The translations under genes were made by a program, and so were the position numbers. This document shows, piece by piece, positions 17,776 through 30,586 of a stretch of 64,000 bases of DNA (its first letter is position 1; each line of letters begins with the position of its first letter). The notes beneath the pieces were generated by a model that saw only the letters and a program-made list of their open reading frames with translations, was not told where the DNA came from and made no database searches. Source of the DNA: Odontesthes bonariensis (Eukaryota > Chordata > Actinopteri > Atheriniformes > Atherinopsidae); the NCBI RefSeq assembly GCF_027942865.1, contig NC_134516.1, positions 25,007,322 through 25,071,321 on the forward strand. The letters are read 5' to 3'.

Positions 17776-18280
17776 ATGGTATCTCTTTTGTTAGTAACAG
17801 TTAGTAAGATGGCGCCAGTGTGTGAGGCGCTCTGTCAGCCGTTCCGACTTTTGTGTGTTTTTATACTGTTTGTACTATGTGTTGCACATCATGTTGACTG
17901 CCTGACGGTGTATAGTCGGCAAACGTTGCTTGAACTGAGAATTTCCGCCAAAGATTGGCGCAATTCAGATCGCGATGGCCATCAAAATCTGCCTCCTTTC
18001 CATTCCATTAAAAAGCAGGCAACATAAAGTTAAACCAGAGCCCTGGTTGAATGAAACAACTCGCAATGCGAGACAGGTGTGTCGCAGAGCTGAGCGCAAG
18101 TGGAATAAGGATAAACTGGAAGTGTCTCTGCCAATATTGGGTGACTGTTGGCGTCGATATCAGTCCTCTGTGAAAGAGGCCAAAAGAAAATATTTCTCTG
18201 ATCTTATTGCTTCAAATTCCCACAAACCTCTTGTGTTTTTTAAAGTTTTAAATTCTGAGTTTTCTGAGTGTTTTATTTGA
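17776..18280 (+). pseudogene. L2-type LINE fragment, unit B
   Basis: Same structure as in unit A: ORF2 start joined to the linker without the endonuclease. Differs from A by a few substitutions (QTLLEL preserved; SLPILG instead of SLQILG). Confidence 0.7.
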
Positions 18281-18639
18281 CATTTTGTACTGGATGTTCG
18301 TTGATACTACTCCGCCACCGCTAAGAAAATAGTGCGAGCGTGAACGAGCTGCCAAATAAAACACGACAGAAGCAACTTTTCGCAACGAAATTTGATTTGG
18401 ATTACCAGTGCACACCAGTAACCACTCCGGTGAGTTGATTATTTTGAAGACGGACGTTTATGGCAAACAGTCAAGACAGCCCCTCAGGCATCGCCAACAT
18501 TACAGGCACGACTACAGGAGAAGACAAACTCAGAAATGGACATGAAGAAACCATTGAAGGACCGAAAGGATCCTTCTGCTGAAGGACTGGCAGATACTTC
18601 TGACCAAAAGGATCCTTTTCTCTCTATCTCCTCAGCATT

Positions 18640-19027
18640 AAAGTTGGGAACCTGCGCACCCTGGTAGGTTTAAAGGCATCAAAGTGGACAGAGTTTTTTG
18701 GCATGGGACCTTCCCCTGAAGGCTGTTGGCGGTCCCTGTACAAACCTCCTGTTGACAAACGGACAGGACACATCCAGTGGAGGATCGTACATGGGGCCAT
18801 AGCTACAAACAGGTATCTGGTGCACCTCGATCCTGGCACAGGGGATGGCTGTCCGTTCTGCCCTCGGTCAGAGACACTCTACCACCTCTTTGTCCAATGT
18901 CCCAGACTGGAGGCGCTGTTCAGACAGCTGCAGAGGTGGTTTCAGGGGTTAAGTGAGGGTTTCTCCTCCAGCCTGTTCATCTTTGGGCCACATTATTGTG
19001 CAAGGAGGAAGGCTGTACTTCAGTTGA
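18640..19027 (+). pseudogene. Tx1-clade LINE ORF2 piece, unit B
   Basis: Same fragment as 15391-15778 with KRTGHIQW and ETLYHLF. This pair of variants is shared with the copy at 25165-25552. Confidence 0.7.
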
Positions 19028-20230
19028 TTAAAGGGATAATCCGGAGTAAAATGCACTTTAGATCCATTTACGGGATGTTGGGAGTACATATGTTGAGTTG
19101 ACATCAAAATCATGTCATTCGGATGTGTTCTGAGAATTTCGATTTGACCGTTTTTAGCCAAAAGTCGTTAGCCTGGAAGTGAGAGAGGCATATCATGTCA
19201 CCGGTACAAAACGCTATTTTTATACCTCTTCTACAGCTCCAAACAACATAACACTTACGTGGTAGTGAGTAGAGGGTCCCTAAAGCCAAACCGAAGTGTC
19301 CCGAGGTCTTCATGTGGTCGGATATAGAGTCCAGAATGAATTTAATCAAGCCAGTACCTTTCCGGAAATGTTGCTGCTGCAGCTGCTGCTGAAGACCGTG
19401 GTGAAGTTGGTTTGATGTTGGATATTGGACAGATATTCAAAATAAGGAAATAAGGTGTCTTTTTTTTCAAACCTGCTTTTAAACATGTATAGCACTTTGT
19501 GCTACATGTTAATGTATGAAAAGTGCTTTATAAATAAAGTTTGATTTGATTTTGATCAGAGGCCCTACGGGTGGGGCGAGAAGCCTGTCTGCGTCTGCGT
19601 CTTCTAGAATAGAAAAATACTTTATCCATCCCCCAATGGGGGAAATTTAAATGAGTCAAGTAGCTCAAAAAGAAATGATTATTATTTACAATGATTGTAT
19701 ATCAAAATATTATATATAATACTAGATTCTCCGAAATGTTGGGTATGCATCATGAGGTTACTACTCATATTCAAACTACCCAAGATGCAACGTAACGTGA
19801 CGTCGCTGATCGGTCTCACTTAGCATGTAGCAGTAGCATCAACAGATCCCTGATCAGGGTTTTGTGAGTCCGGGACTGCAGAGCTGTAGCTTCAGCTTCA
19901 GACATTCAGGCAGGTTTACTCTGCAAAGATTCCCTTTCTTTCCTTCAGCTGCTTTGATGTTTTAAATCATCAGGCTTTTTCTCTTAACGATTCCCTGTTA
20001 TATTTTGGTGGGCTAGCAGCACACCCACTATGCGCTTGGTAATCACAAAGAGTGACGCCACACTTGTGCTGACAGAGGAAGTGTGCTTATGGAAGATGAG
20101 CCAGATGCAGACAGATGTTTTCTACCTGTGGACACGTAATCAGAACCAGAATTTATTGCCAAGTAGGTTTGCACTTACAAGGAATCTGACTTGGTGTCGT
20201 TGGTGCAGACGATATAGATATATATACAGA

Positions 20231-20231
<1 letters not shown>

Positions 20232-20294
<63 letters not shown>
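20232..20294 (+). repeat. (TATC)n microsatellite, unit C
   Basis: About 16 repeats. Confidence 0.95.
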
Positions 20295-20295
<1 letters not shown>

Positions 20296-21024
20296 GATCT
20301 ATATAAAAGGTTGGACCTCCCAAAACCTGCTCTCCAGTCATCGACCCACACAAACCCCTGATCAAGGATCTGTTGATGCTACTGCTACATGCTAAGTCAT
20401 GGACAGAAACTGCGACATTTTTCAGTAAAACTGACCAACATGAATAACGGATTCATTCTCTGGAAAATCAATAACGGAGTGAAATAATGTTTTCAGTTCC
20501 ACAATTGTGTGATGACAACAGCACAGAAATGTTATGACATCACAAAAGCAATATTCACAAGATGGAATGTCATAGATGACATCACAGCGATGTCATCAGT
20601 GACATCAATGTGATGTTATCATAGATGACATCACTGTGATGTTATCATAGATGACATCACAAAATGATATCTCCAGAGTTTATAAATAGAACCCCCTCCT
20701 CAAGATGTATACTAGCTTGCCTGCTTGCTTGCCCGCTTGTTCGCCCGCTTAGTTGTAGCTTGCTCGCACGCTTGAGCTTGCCCGCTTGCTCGCCCGCTTG
20801 CTCGCCCGCTTGCTCGCCCGCTTGCTCGCCCGCATGGTCGCCCGCTTGAGCTCGCCCGCTTGGTTGCCCGCTTGCTCGCCCGCTTGTTCGCCTGCTTGAG
20901 CTCGCACGCTTTGCCGCTTGTTCGCCCGCTTGCTCGCTCGCTCGCTCACTACTTGTTAGTAATTTGTCCTAACAAGTAGACGTTACGTGATCGAGATTCA
21001 TGCTGCACAATCTTTCCAACAGTC

Positions 21025-21529
21025 ATGGTATCTCTTTTGTTAGTAACAGTTAGTAAGATGGCGCCAGTGTGTGAGGCGCTCTGTCAGCCGTTCCGACTTT
21101 TGTGTGTTTTTATACTGTTTGTACTATGTGTTGCACATCATGTTGACTGCCTGACGGTGTATAGTCGGCAAACGTTGCTTGAACTGAGAATTTCCGCCAA
21201 AGATTGGCGCAATTCAGATCGCGATGGCCATCAAAATCTGCCTCCTTTCCATTCCATTAAAAAGCAGGCAACATAAAGTTAAACCAGAGCCCTGGTTGAA
21301 TGAAACAACTCGCAATGCGAGACAGGTGTGTCGCAGAGCTGAGCGCAAGTGGAATAAGGATAAACTGGAAGTGTCTCTGCCAATATTGGGTGACTGTTGG
21401 CGTCGATATCAGTCCTCTGTGAAAGAGGCCAAAAGAAAATATTTCTCTGATCTTATTGCTTCAAATTCCCACAAACCTCTTGTGTTTTTTAAAGTTTTAA
21501 ATTCTGAGTTTTCTGAGTGTTTTATTTGA
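21025..21529 (+). pseudogene. L2-type LINE fragment, unit C
   Basis: Copy of the unit A fragment with the same endonuclease deletion. Confidence 0.7.
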
Positions 21530-21888
21530 CATTTTGTACTGGATGTTCGTTGATACTACTCCGCCACCGCTAAGAAAATAGTGCGAGCGTGAACGAGCTG
21601 CCAAATAAAACACGACAGAAGCAACTTTTCGCAACGAAATTTGATTTGGATTACCAGTGCACACCAGTAACCACTCCGGTGAGTTGATTATTTTGAAAAC
21701 GGACGTTTATGGCAAACAGTCAAGACAGCCCCTCAGGCATCGCCAACATTACAGGCACGACTACAGGAGAAGACAAACTCAGAAATGGACATGAAGAAAC
21801 CATTGAAGGACCGAAAGGATCCTTCTGCTGAAGGACTTGCAGATACTTCTGACCAAAAGGATCCTTTTCTCTCTATCTCCTCAGCATT

Positions 21889-22276
21889 AAAGTTGGGAAC
21901 CTGCGCACCCTGGTAGGTTTAAAGGCATCAAAGTGGACAGAGTTTTTTGGCATGGGACCTTCCCCTGAAGGCTGTTGGCGGTCCCTGTACATACCTCCTG
22001 TTGACAAACGGACAGGAGACATCCAGTGGAGGATCGTACATGGGGCCATAGCTACAAACAGGTATCTGGTGCACCTCGATCCTGGCACAGGGGATGGCTG
22101 TCCGTTCTGCCCTCGGTCAGAGACAGTCTACCACCTCTTTGTCCAATGTCCCAGACTGGAGGCGCTGTTCAGACAGCTGCAGAGGTGGTTTCAGGGGTTA
22201 AGTGAGGGTTTCTCCTCCAGCCTGTTCATCTTTGGGCCACATTATTGTGCAAGGAGGAAGGCTGTACTTCAGTTGA
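21889..22276 (+). pseudogene. Tx1-clade LINE ORF2 piece, unit C
   Basis: Same fragment with KRTGDIQW and ETVYHLF. The text GGACAGGAGACATCC here is the version found at the fold-back on the array's left edge. Confidence 0.7.
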
Positions 22277-23480
22277 TTAAAGGGATAATCCGGAGTAAAA
22301 TGCATTTTAGATCCATTTACGGGATGTTGGGAGTACATATGTTGAGTTGACATCAAAATCATGTCATTCGGATGTGTTCTGAGAATTTCGATTTGACCGT
22401 TTTTAGCCAAAGGTCGTTAGCCTGGAAGTGAGAGAGGCATATCATGTCACCGCTACAAAACGCTATTTTTATACCTCTTCTACAGCTCCAAACAACATAA
22501 CACTTACGTGGTAGTGAGTAGAGGGTCCCTAAAGCCAAACCGAAGTGTCCCGAGGTCTTCATGTGGTCGGATATAGAGTCCAGAATGAATTTAATCAAGC
22601 CAGTACCTTTCCGGAAATGTTGCTGCTGCAGCTGCTGCTGAAGACCGTGGTGAAGTTGGTTTGATATTGGATATTGGACAGATATTCAAAATAAGGAAAT
22701 AAGGTGTCTTTTTTTTCAAACCTGCTTTTAAACATGTATAGCACTTTGTGCTACATGTTAATGTATGAAAAGTGCTTTATAAATAAAGTTTGATTTGATT
22801 TTGACCAGAGGCCCTACGGGTGGGGCGAGAAGCCTGTCTGCATCTGCGTCTTCTAGAATAGAAAAATACTTTATCCATCCCCCAATGGGGGAAATTTAAA
22901 TGAGTCAAGTAGCTCAAAAAGAAATGATTATTATTTACAATGATTGTATATCAAAATATTATATATAATACTAGATTCTCCGAAATGTTGGGTATGCATC
23001 ATGAGGTTACTACTCATATTCAAACTACCCAAGATGCAACGTAACGTGACGTCGCTGATCGGTCTCACTTAGTATGTAGCAGTAGCATCAACAGATCCCT
23101 GATCAGGGTTTTGTGAGTCCGGGACTGCAGAGCTGTAGCTTCAGCTTCAGACATTCAGGCAGGTTTACTCTGCAAAGATTCCCTTTCTTTCCTTCAGCTG
23201 CTTTGATGTTTTAAATCATCAGGCTTTTTCTCTTAACGATTCCCTGTTATATTTTGGTGGGATAGCAGCACACCCACTATGCGCTTGGTCATCACAAAGA
23301 GTGACGCGACACTTGTGCTGACAGAGGAAGTGTGCTTATGGAAGATGAGCCAGATGCAGACAGATGTTTTCTACCTGTGGACACGTAATCAGAACCAAAA
23401 TTTATTGCCAAGTAGGTTTGCACTTACAAGGAATCTGACTTGGTGTCGTTGGTGCAGACGATATAGATATATATACAGAA

Positions 23481-23483
23481 TCC

Positions 23484-23543
<60 letters not shown>
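23481..23543 (+). repeat. (TATC)n microsatellite, unit D
   Basis: About 16 repeats, starting with a variant TCCATC. Confidence 0.95.
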
Positions 23544-23544
<1 letters not shown>

Positions 23545-24300
23545 GATCTATATAAAAGGTTGGACCTCCCAAAACCTGCTCTCCAGTCATCGACCCACAC
23601 AAACCCCTGATCAAGGATCTGTTGATGCTACTGCTACATGCTAAGTCATGGACAGAAACTGCGACATTTTTCAGTAAAACTGACCAACATGAATAACGGA
23701 TTCATTCTCTGGAAAATCAATAACGGAGTGAAATAATGTTTTCAGTTCCACAATTGTGTGATGACAACAGCACAGAAATGTTATGACATCACAAAAGCAA
23801 TATTCACAAGATGGAATGTCATAGATGACATCACAGCGATGTCATCAGTGACATCAATGTGATGTTATCATAGATGACATCACTGTGATGTTATCATAGA
23901 TGACATCACTGTGATGTTATCATAGATGACATCACAAAATGATATCTCCAGAGTTTATAAATAGAACCCCCTCCTCAAGATGTATACTAGCTTGCCTGCT
24001 TGCTTGCCCGCTTGTTCGCCCGCTTAGTTGTAGCTTGCTCGCACGCTTGAGCTCGCCCGCTTGCTCGCCCGCTTGCTCGCCCGCTTGCTCGCCCGCTTGC
24101 TCGCCCGCATGGTCGCCCGCTTGAGCTCGCCCGCTTGGTTGCCCGCTTGCTCGCCCGCTTGTTCGCCTGCTTGAGCTCGCACGCTTTGCCGCTTGTTCGC
24201 CCGCTTGCTCGCTCGCTCGCTCACTACTTGTTAGTAATTTGTCCTAACAAGTAGACGTTACGTGATCGAGATTCATGCTGCACAATCTTTCCAACAGTCA

Positions 24301-24805
24301 TGGTATCTCTTTTGTTAGTAACAGTTAGTAAGATGGCGCCAGTGTGTGAGGCGCTCTGTCAGCCGTTCCGACTTTTGTGTGTTTTTTATACTGTTTGTAC
24401 TATGTGTTGCACATCATGTTGACTGCCTGACGGTGTATAGTCGGCAAACGTTGCTTGAACTGAGAATTTCCGCCAAAGATTGGCGCAATTCAGATCGCGA
24501 TGGCCATCAAAATCTGCCTCCTTTCCATTCCATTAAAAAGCAGGCAACATAAAGTTAAACCAGAGCCCTGGTTGAATGAAACAACTCGCAATGCGAGACA
24601 GGTGTGTCGCAGAGCTGAGCGCAAGTGGAATAAGGATAAACTGGAAGTGTCTCTGCCAATATTGGGTGACTGTTGGCGTCGATATCAGTCCTCTGTGAAA
24701 GAGGCCAAAAGAAAATATTTCTCTGATCTTATTGCTTCAAATTCCCACAAACCTCTTGTGTTTTTTAAAGTTTTAAATTCTGAGTTTTCTGAGTGTTTTA
24801 TTTGA
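24301..24805 (+). pseudogene. L2-type LINE fragment, unit D
   Basis: Copy of the same fragment. One extra T in the run before TATACTG (near 24387) shifts the first reading stretch relative to the other units. Confidence 0.7.
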
Positions 24806-25164
24806 CATTTTGTACTGGATGTTCGTTGATACTACTCCGCCACCGCTAAGAAAATAGTGCGAGCGTGAACGAGCTGCCAAATAAAACACGACAGAAGCAA
24901 CTTTTCGCAACGAAATTTGATTTGGATTACCAGTGCACACCAGTAACCACTCCGGTGAGTTGATTATTTTGAAGACGGACGTTTATGGCAAACAGTCAAG
25001 ACAGCCCCTCAGGCATCGCCAACATTACAGGCACGACTACAGGAGAAGACAAACTCAGAAATGGACATGAAGAAACCATTGAAGGACCGAAAGGATCCTT
25101 CTGCTGAAGGACTGGCAGATACTTCTGACCAAAAGGATCCTTTTCTCTCTATCTCCTCAGCATT

Positions 25165-25552
25165 AAAGTTGGGAACCTGCGCACCCTGGTAGGTTTAAAG
25201 GCATCAAAGTGGACAGAGTTTTTTGGCATGGGACCTTCCCCTGAAGGCTGTTGGCGGTCCCTGTACAAACCTCCTGTTGACAAACGGACAGGACACATCC
25301 AGTGGAGGATCGTACATGGGGCCATAGCTACAAACAGGTATCTGGTGCACCTCGATCCTGGCACAGGGGATGGCTGTCCGTTCTGCCCTCGGTCAGAGAC
25401 ACTCTACCACCTCTTTGTCCAATGTCCCAGACTGGAGGCGCTGTTCAGACAGCTGCAGAGGTGGTTTCAGGGGTTAAGTGAGGGTTTCTCCTCCAGCCTG
25501 TTCATCTTTGGGCCACATTATTGTGCAAGGAGGAAGGCTGTACTTCAGTTGA
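25165..25552 (+). pseudogene. Tx1-clade LINE ORF2 piece, unit D
   Basis: Carries KRTGHIQW and ETLYHLF, as in the copy at 18640-19027. Confidence 0.7.
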
Positions 25553-26755
25553 TTAAAGGGATAATCCGGAGTAAAATGCACTTTAGATCCATTTACGGGA
25601 TGTTGGGAGTACATATGTTGAGTTGACATCAAAATCATGTCATTCGGATGTGTTCTGAGAATTTCGATTTGACCGTTTTTAGCCAAAAGTCGTTAGCCTG
25701 GAAGTGAGAGAGGCATATCATGTCACCGGTACAAAACGCTATTTTTATACCTCTTCTACAGCTCCAAACAACATAACACTTACGTGGTAGTGAGTAGAGG
25801 GTCCCTAAAGCCAAACCGAAGTGTCCCGAGGTCTTCATGTGGTCGGATATAGAGTCCAGAATGAATTTAATCAAGCCAGTACCTTTCCGGAAATGTTGCT
25901 GCTGCAGCTGCTGCTGAAGACCGTGGTGAAGTTGGTTTGATGTTGGATATTGGACAGATATTCAAAATAAGGAAATAAGGTGTCTTTTTTTTCAAACCTG
26001 CTTTTAAACATGTATAGCACTTTGTGCTACATGTTAATGTATGAAAAGTGCTTTATAAATAAAGTTTGATTTGATTTTGACCAGAGGCCCTACGGGTGGG
26101 GCGAGAAGCCTGTCTGCATCTGCGTCTTCTAGAATAGAAAAATACTTTATCCATCCCCCAATGGGGGAAATTTAAATGAGTCAAGTAGCTCAAAAAGAAA
26201 TGATTATTATTTACAATGATTGTATATCAAAATATTATATATAATACTAGATTCTCCGAAATGTTGGGTATGCATCATGAGGTTACTACTCATATTCAAA
26301 CTACCCAAGATGCAACGTAACGTGACGTCGCTGATCGGTCTCACTTAGTATGTAGCAGTAGCATCAACAGATCCCTGATCAGGGTTTTGTGAGTCCGGGA
26401 CTGCAGAGCTGTAGCTTCAGCTTCAGACATTCAGGCAGGTTTACTCTGCAAAGATTCCCTTTCTTTCCTTCAGCTGCTTTGATGTTTTAAATCATCAGGC
26501 TTTTTCTCTTAACGATTCCCTGTTATATTTTGGTGGCATAGCAGCACACCCACTATGCGCTTGGTAATCACAAAGAGTGACGCCACACTTGTGCTGACAG
26601 AGGAAGTGTGCTTATGGAAGATGAGCCAGATGCAGACAGATGTTTTCTACCTGTGAACACGTAATCAGAACCAGAATTTATTGCCAAGTAGGTTTGCACT
26701 TACAAGGAATCTGACTTGGTGTCGTTGGTGCAGACGATATAGATATATATACAGA

Positions 26756-26756
<1 letters not shown>

Positions 26757-26852
<96 letters not shown>
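26757..26852 (+). repeat. (TATC)n microsatellite, unit E
   Basis: About 24 repeats, the longest tract of the five. Confidence 0.95.
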
Positions 26853-27569
26853 GATCTATATAAAAGGTTGGACCTCCCAAAACCTGCTCTCCAGTCATCG
26901 ACCCACACAAACCCCTGATCAAGGATCTGTTGATGCTACTGCTACATGCTAAGTCATGGACAGAAACTGCGACATTTTTCAGTAAAACTGACCAACATGA
27001 ATAACGGATTCATTCTCTGGAAAATCAATAACGGAGTGAAATAATGTTTTCAGTTCCACAATTGTGTGATGACAACAGCACAGAAATGTTATGACATCAC
27101 AAAAGCAATATTCACAAGATGGAATGTCATAGATGACATCACAGCGATGTCATCAGTGACATCAATGTGATGTTATCATAGATGACATCACTGTGATGTT
27201 ATCATAGATGACATCACAAAATGATATCTCCAGAGTTTATAAATAGAACCCCCTCCTCAAGATGTATACTAGCTTGCCTGCTTGCTTGCCCGCTTGTTCG
27301 CCCGCTTAGTTGTAGCTTGCTCGCACGCTTGAGCTTGCCCGCTTGCTCGCCCGCTTGCTCGCCTGCTTGCTCGCCCGCATGGTTGCCCGCTTGAGCTCGC
27401 CCGCTTGGTTGCCCGCTTGCTCGCCCGCTTGTTCGCCTGCTTGAGCTCGCACGCTTTGCCGCTTGTTCGCCCGCTTGCTCGCTCGCTCGCTCACTACTTG
27501 TTAGTAATTTGTCCTAACAAGTAGACGTTACGTGATCGAGATTCATGCTGCACAATCTTTCCAACAGTC

Positions 27570-28074
27570 ATGGTATCTCTTTTGTTAGTAACAGTTAGTA
27601 AGATGGCGCCAGTGTGTGAGGCGCTCTGTCAGCCGTTCCGACTTTTGTGTGTTTTTATACTGTTTGTACTATGTGTTACACATCATGTTGACTGCCTGAC
27701 GGTGTATAGTCACCAAACGTTGCTTGAACTGAGAATTTCCGCCAAAGATTGGCGCAATTCAGATCGCGATGGCCATCAAAATCTGCCTCCTTTCCATTCC
27801 ATTAAAAAGCAGGCAGCATAAAGTTAAACCAGAGCCCTGGTTGAATGAAACAACTCGCAATGCGAGACAGGTGTGTCGCAGAGCTGAGCGCAAGTGGAAT
27901 AAGGATAAACTGGAAGTGTCTCTGCCAATATTGGGTGACTGTTGGCGTCGATATCAGTCCTCTGTGAAAGAGGCCAAAAGAAAATATTTCTCTGATCTTA
28001 TTGCTTCAAATTCCCACAAACCTCTTGTGTTTTTTAAAGTTTTAAATTCTGAGTTTTCTGAGTGTTTTATTTGA
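27570..28074 (+). pseudogene. L2-type LINE fragment, unit E
   Basis: Copy of the same fragment. It keeps VTHHVDCL like unit A rather than VAHHVDCL of units B to D. Confidence 0.7.
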
Positions 28075-28433
28075 CATTTTGTACTGGATGTTCGTTGATA
28101 CTACTCCGCCACCGCTAAGAAAATAGTGCGAGCGTGAACGAGCTGCCAAATAAAACACGACAGAAGCAACTTTTCGCAACGAAATTTGATTTGGATTACC
28201 AGTGCACACCAGTAACCACTCCGGTGAGTTGATTATTTTGAAAACGGACGTTTATGGCAAACAGTCAAGACAGCCCCTCAGGCATCGCCAACATTACAGG
28301 CACGACTACAGGAGAAGACAAACTCAGAAATGGACATGAAGAAACCATTGAAGGACCGAAAGGATCCTTCTGCTGAAGGACTGGCAGATACTTCTGACCA
28401 AAAGGATCCTTTTCTCTCTATCTCCTCAGCATT

Positions 28434-28821
28434 AAAGTTGGGAACCTGCGCACCCTGGTAGGTTTAAAGGCATCAAAGTGGACAGAGTTTTTTGGCATGG
28501 GACCTTCCCCTGAAGGCTGTTGGCGGTCCCTGTACAAACCTCCTGTTGACAAACGGACAGGACACATCCAGTGGAGGATCGTACATGGGGCCATAGCTAC
28601 AAACAGGTATCTGGTGCACCTCGATCCTGGCACAGGGGATGGCTGTCCGTTCTGCCCTCGGTCAGAGACAGTCTACCACCTCTTTGTCCAATGTCCCAGA
28701 CTGGAGGCGCTGTTCAGACAGCTGCAGAGGTGGTTTCAGGGGTTAAGTGAGGGTTTCTCCTCCAGCCTGTTCATCTTTGGGCCACATTATTGTGCAAGGA
28801 GGAAGGCTGTACTTCAGTTGA
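28434..28821 (+). pseudogene. Tx1-clade LINE ORF2 piece, unit E
   Basis: Carries KRTGHIQW with ETVYHLF, a combination not seen in the other copies, consistent with recombination between units. Confidence 0.7.
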
Positions 28822-28895
28822 TTAAAGGGATAATCCGGAGTAAAATGCACTTTAGATCCATTTACGGGATGTTGGGAGTACATATGTTGAGTTGA

Positions 28896-29762
28896 CATCA
28901 AAATCATGTCATTTGGATGTGTTCTGAGAATTTCGATTTGACCGTTTTTAGCCAAAAGTCGTTAGCCTGGAAGTGAGAGAGGCATATCATAGCCGCTTTC
29001 GGACTGTAGGAACCTTTGGGAGTTCTAATAACCTTTTAATCCGCGGGGCCGTTTTCTCCCGTGTTCGGACATACAGGAACTCGGGGCTTTCTCCCTTAGT
29101 TCCTATAACTATTTAGCTCCTTCTCCGAGGTCGGGTCTTTTCATAGTTCTATAGAACTAATCTAAGGGAGGTGTTAGGTGGTTGGTAGCTACGCCCCATG
29201 TCATGCTATCACGGCTGAATTGTTTCCTCATAGACACAGACACAACCAGCGGGTGTTTAATAAGTTAAACTTACACTGGTCTCATTTGTCTGCAGCGCTC
29301 TGCTCTCCTTTCTTCCTTCATGAAATAAAAAAGTATCTCCTGAGTCCTGACTCTCTCTGTGAGCTCTTCCAGCCTCGATATTAGACGCCTGATGTGATTG
29401 TCCATGATTAATATCACCATCATGCAGACCATAAACACGGTGGCCTCCCCGCTCTCCATATTAGCTTCTTGGTGGTGTTTTTTCTACTCTCCTTACTTTT
29501 ACCGTTTTGTTTTGTGTTTGAATGTAGCGCTAACGGCTAACGGCTAACACGTCACTGAAGCAGACGGCTGCGTGCGGCGCATCAGTCCCTATCAGGAATG
29601 CAGACTGAAACAGTTCCGCCGGGGAAGGATAGTTATCAGAACGAAATTCGAGGAGGGTAGTTCTGATAACTACTTTCTTAGAACTGTCTGTCCGAAAGCG
29701 GCTCATGTCACCTTTACAAAACGCTATTTTTATACCTCTTCTACAGCTCCAAATAACATAAC
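28896..29762 (+). repeat. Array unit F, truncated and holding a MITE
   Basis: Only the first ~150 bp of a unit remain: 28896-28990 and, after an inserted MITE, 29707-29762. It ends at CAAATAACATAAC, where the 39-bp minisatellite of the older macrosatellite takes over without a recognisable joint sequence. Confidence 0.85.
28991..29703. mobile_element. 713-bp TIR element with 3-bp target duplication
   Basis: Ends are AGCCGCTTTCGGAC and its reverse complement-like GTCCGAAAGCGGCT. Both sides carry CAT (28988-28990, 29704-29706), and the other array units have the uninterrupted site ATATCATGTCACC, so the target duplication is directly visible. A perfect inner hairpin has arms AGTTATCAGAAC (about 29631-29642) and GTTCTGATAACT (about 29660-29671). 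There is no transposase. The 3-bp duplication suggests the PIF/Harbinger group, although CAT is not its usual TWA target. Confidence 0.85.
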
Positions 29763-30212
29763 AGGCTGCTCTGATTGGCTGTCGCAGGATCAAACATCTT
29801 CAGGCTGCTCTGATTGGCTGTCGCAGGATTAAAGGTCTTCAGGCTGCTCTGATTGGCTGTCGCAGGATCAAAGGTCTTCAGGCTGCTCTGATTGGCTGTC
29901 GCAGGATCTAACATCTTCAGGCTGCTCTGATTGGCTGTCGCAGGATTAAAGGTCTTCAGGCTGCTCTGATTGGCTGTCGCAGGATCAAAGGTCTTCAGGC
30001 TGCTCTGATTGGCTGTCGCAGGATCAAAGGTCTTCAGGCTGATCTGATTGGCTGTCGCAGGATCAAAGGTCTTCAGGCTGCTCTTATTGGCTGTCGCAGG
30101 ATCAAAGGTCTTCAGGCTGATCTGATTGGCTGTCGCAGGATCAAAGGTCTTCAGGCTACTCTGATTGGCTGTCGCAGGATCAAAGTTCTTCAGGCTACTC
30201 TGATTGGCTGTC
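29763..30212 (-). repeat. 39-bp minisatellite, about 11.5 copies
   Basis: Same CCAAT-bearing 39-bp unit as 7899-9860. Its left edge is cut by the 3.27-kb array; on the right it passes into segment B. Confidence 0.95.
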
Positions 30213-30586
30213 GGGTCCGGGTACCAAACTATAATCCGTTTTTCTGTCAAAACGAAAAAATGAAAAAACGGAAATAGCTGTCCTTTTTCCTTTTTTCGTT
30301 TTAAACCAAAAACGGATTTTTCTGTCTTCCTAAAAAAACGAAAAACCAAAATCAAATAACGGACAAAATTTGTTTTTTGGAAATTACTTTTTTCATTTTT
30401 CGTTTCTTACATTCGAACATGACGGCGGGCAGACCGGAAGCGGAAGTAACGCCAAAATAAAAGTAGCGTGCTTATTTAATATCAAACATATTTCCGCTTT
30501 TTATACACCCATTGTAGGTAGTAGACTGCATTTATTTTAGTTAAGTGGAACTACAACAGCTGGTTGTTTGGGAGAACATAATAGGC
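30213..30586 (+). repeat. Macrosatellite segment B (right block)
   Basis: Copy of 9861-10236, with the fold-back AAACGAAAAA/TTTTTCGTTT words and GCGGAAGT. It leads directly into the next segment A. Confidence 0.85.

Larger units (their letters stand above)
15853..19101 (+). repeat. Array unit B (3,249 bp)
   Basis: Variant with AAAGGTCGTTAG, GATATTGG and GGTCATCACAAAGAGTGACG (16788). These variants are shared with unit D rather than with its neighbours A and C. Confidence 0.85.
19102..22350 (+). repeat. Array unit C (3,249 bp)
   Basis: Variant with CCGGTACAAAACGC, GATGTTGG and AAAAGTCGTTAG. Shared with unit E; it differs at these sites from B and D. Confidence 0.85.
22351..25626 (+). repeat. 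Array unit D (3,276 bp)
   Basis: Shares diagnostic variants with unit B. It carries one additional 26-bp CRE-like repeat (about 23864-23930), which accounts for most of its extra length. Confidence 0.85.
25627..28895 (+). repeat. Array unit E (3,269 bp)
   Basis: Shares CCGGTACAAAACGC and related variants with unit C. It has the longest (TATC)n tract and a TGA in place of TGG in the small frame near 26654. Confidence 0.85.
12235..29762 (+). repeat. Tandem array of ~3.27-kb composite units
   Basis: Five whole units plus partial ones at both ends; period 3,273, 3,249, 3,249, 3,276 and 3,269 bp. Copies are nearly identical. Length differences come mainly from a (TATC)n tract, a 26-bp CRE-like repeat and a 12-bp minisatellite. 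Order within a unit, counted from the end of the Tx1 piece: TTAA-type repeat, LINE-like tail, fish repeat with GGGGGAAATTT, 48-bp inverted-repeat pair around the (TATC)n, CRE-like repeats with TATA box, 12-bp minisatellite, L2-type LINE fragment, then 5' and 3' pieces of a Tx1-type LINE. No intact gene is present. The array lies inside the A/minisatellite/B macrosatellite. Confidence 0.9.

Noticed and set aside
12298-29384. Possibility that the 3.27-kb array is a multigene family
   Set aside because: The recurring frames are LINE remnants, microsatellites and repeat shadows. No unit contains a complete gene.
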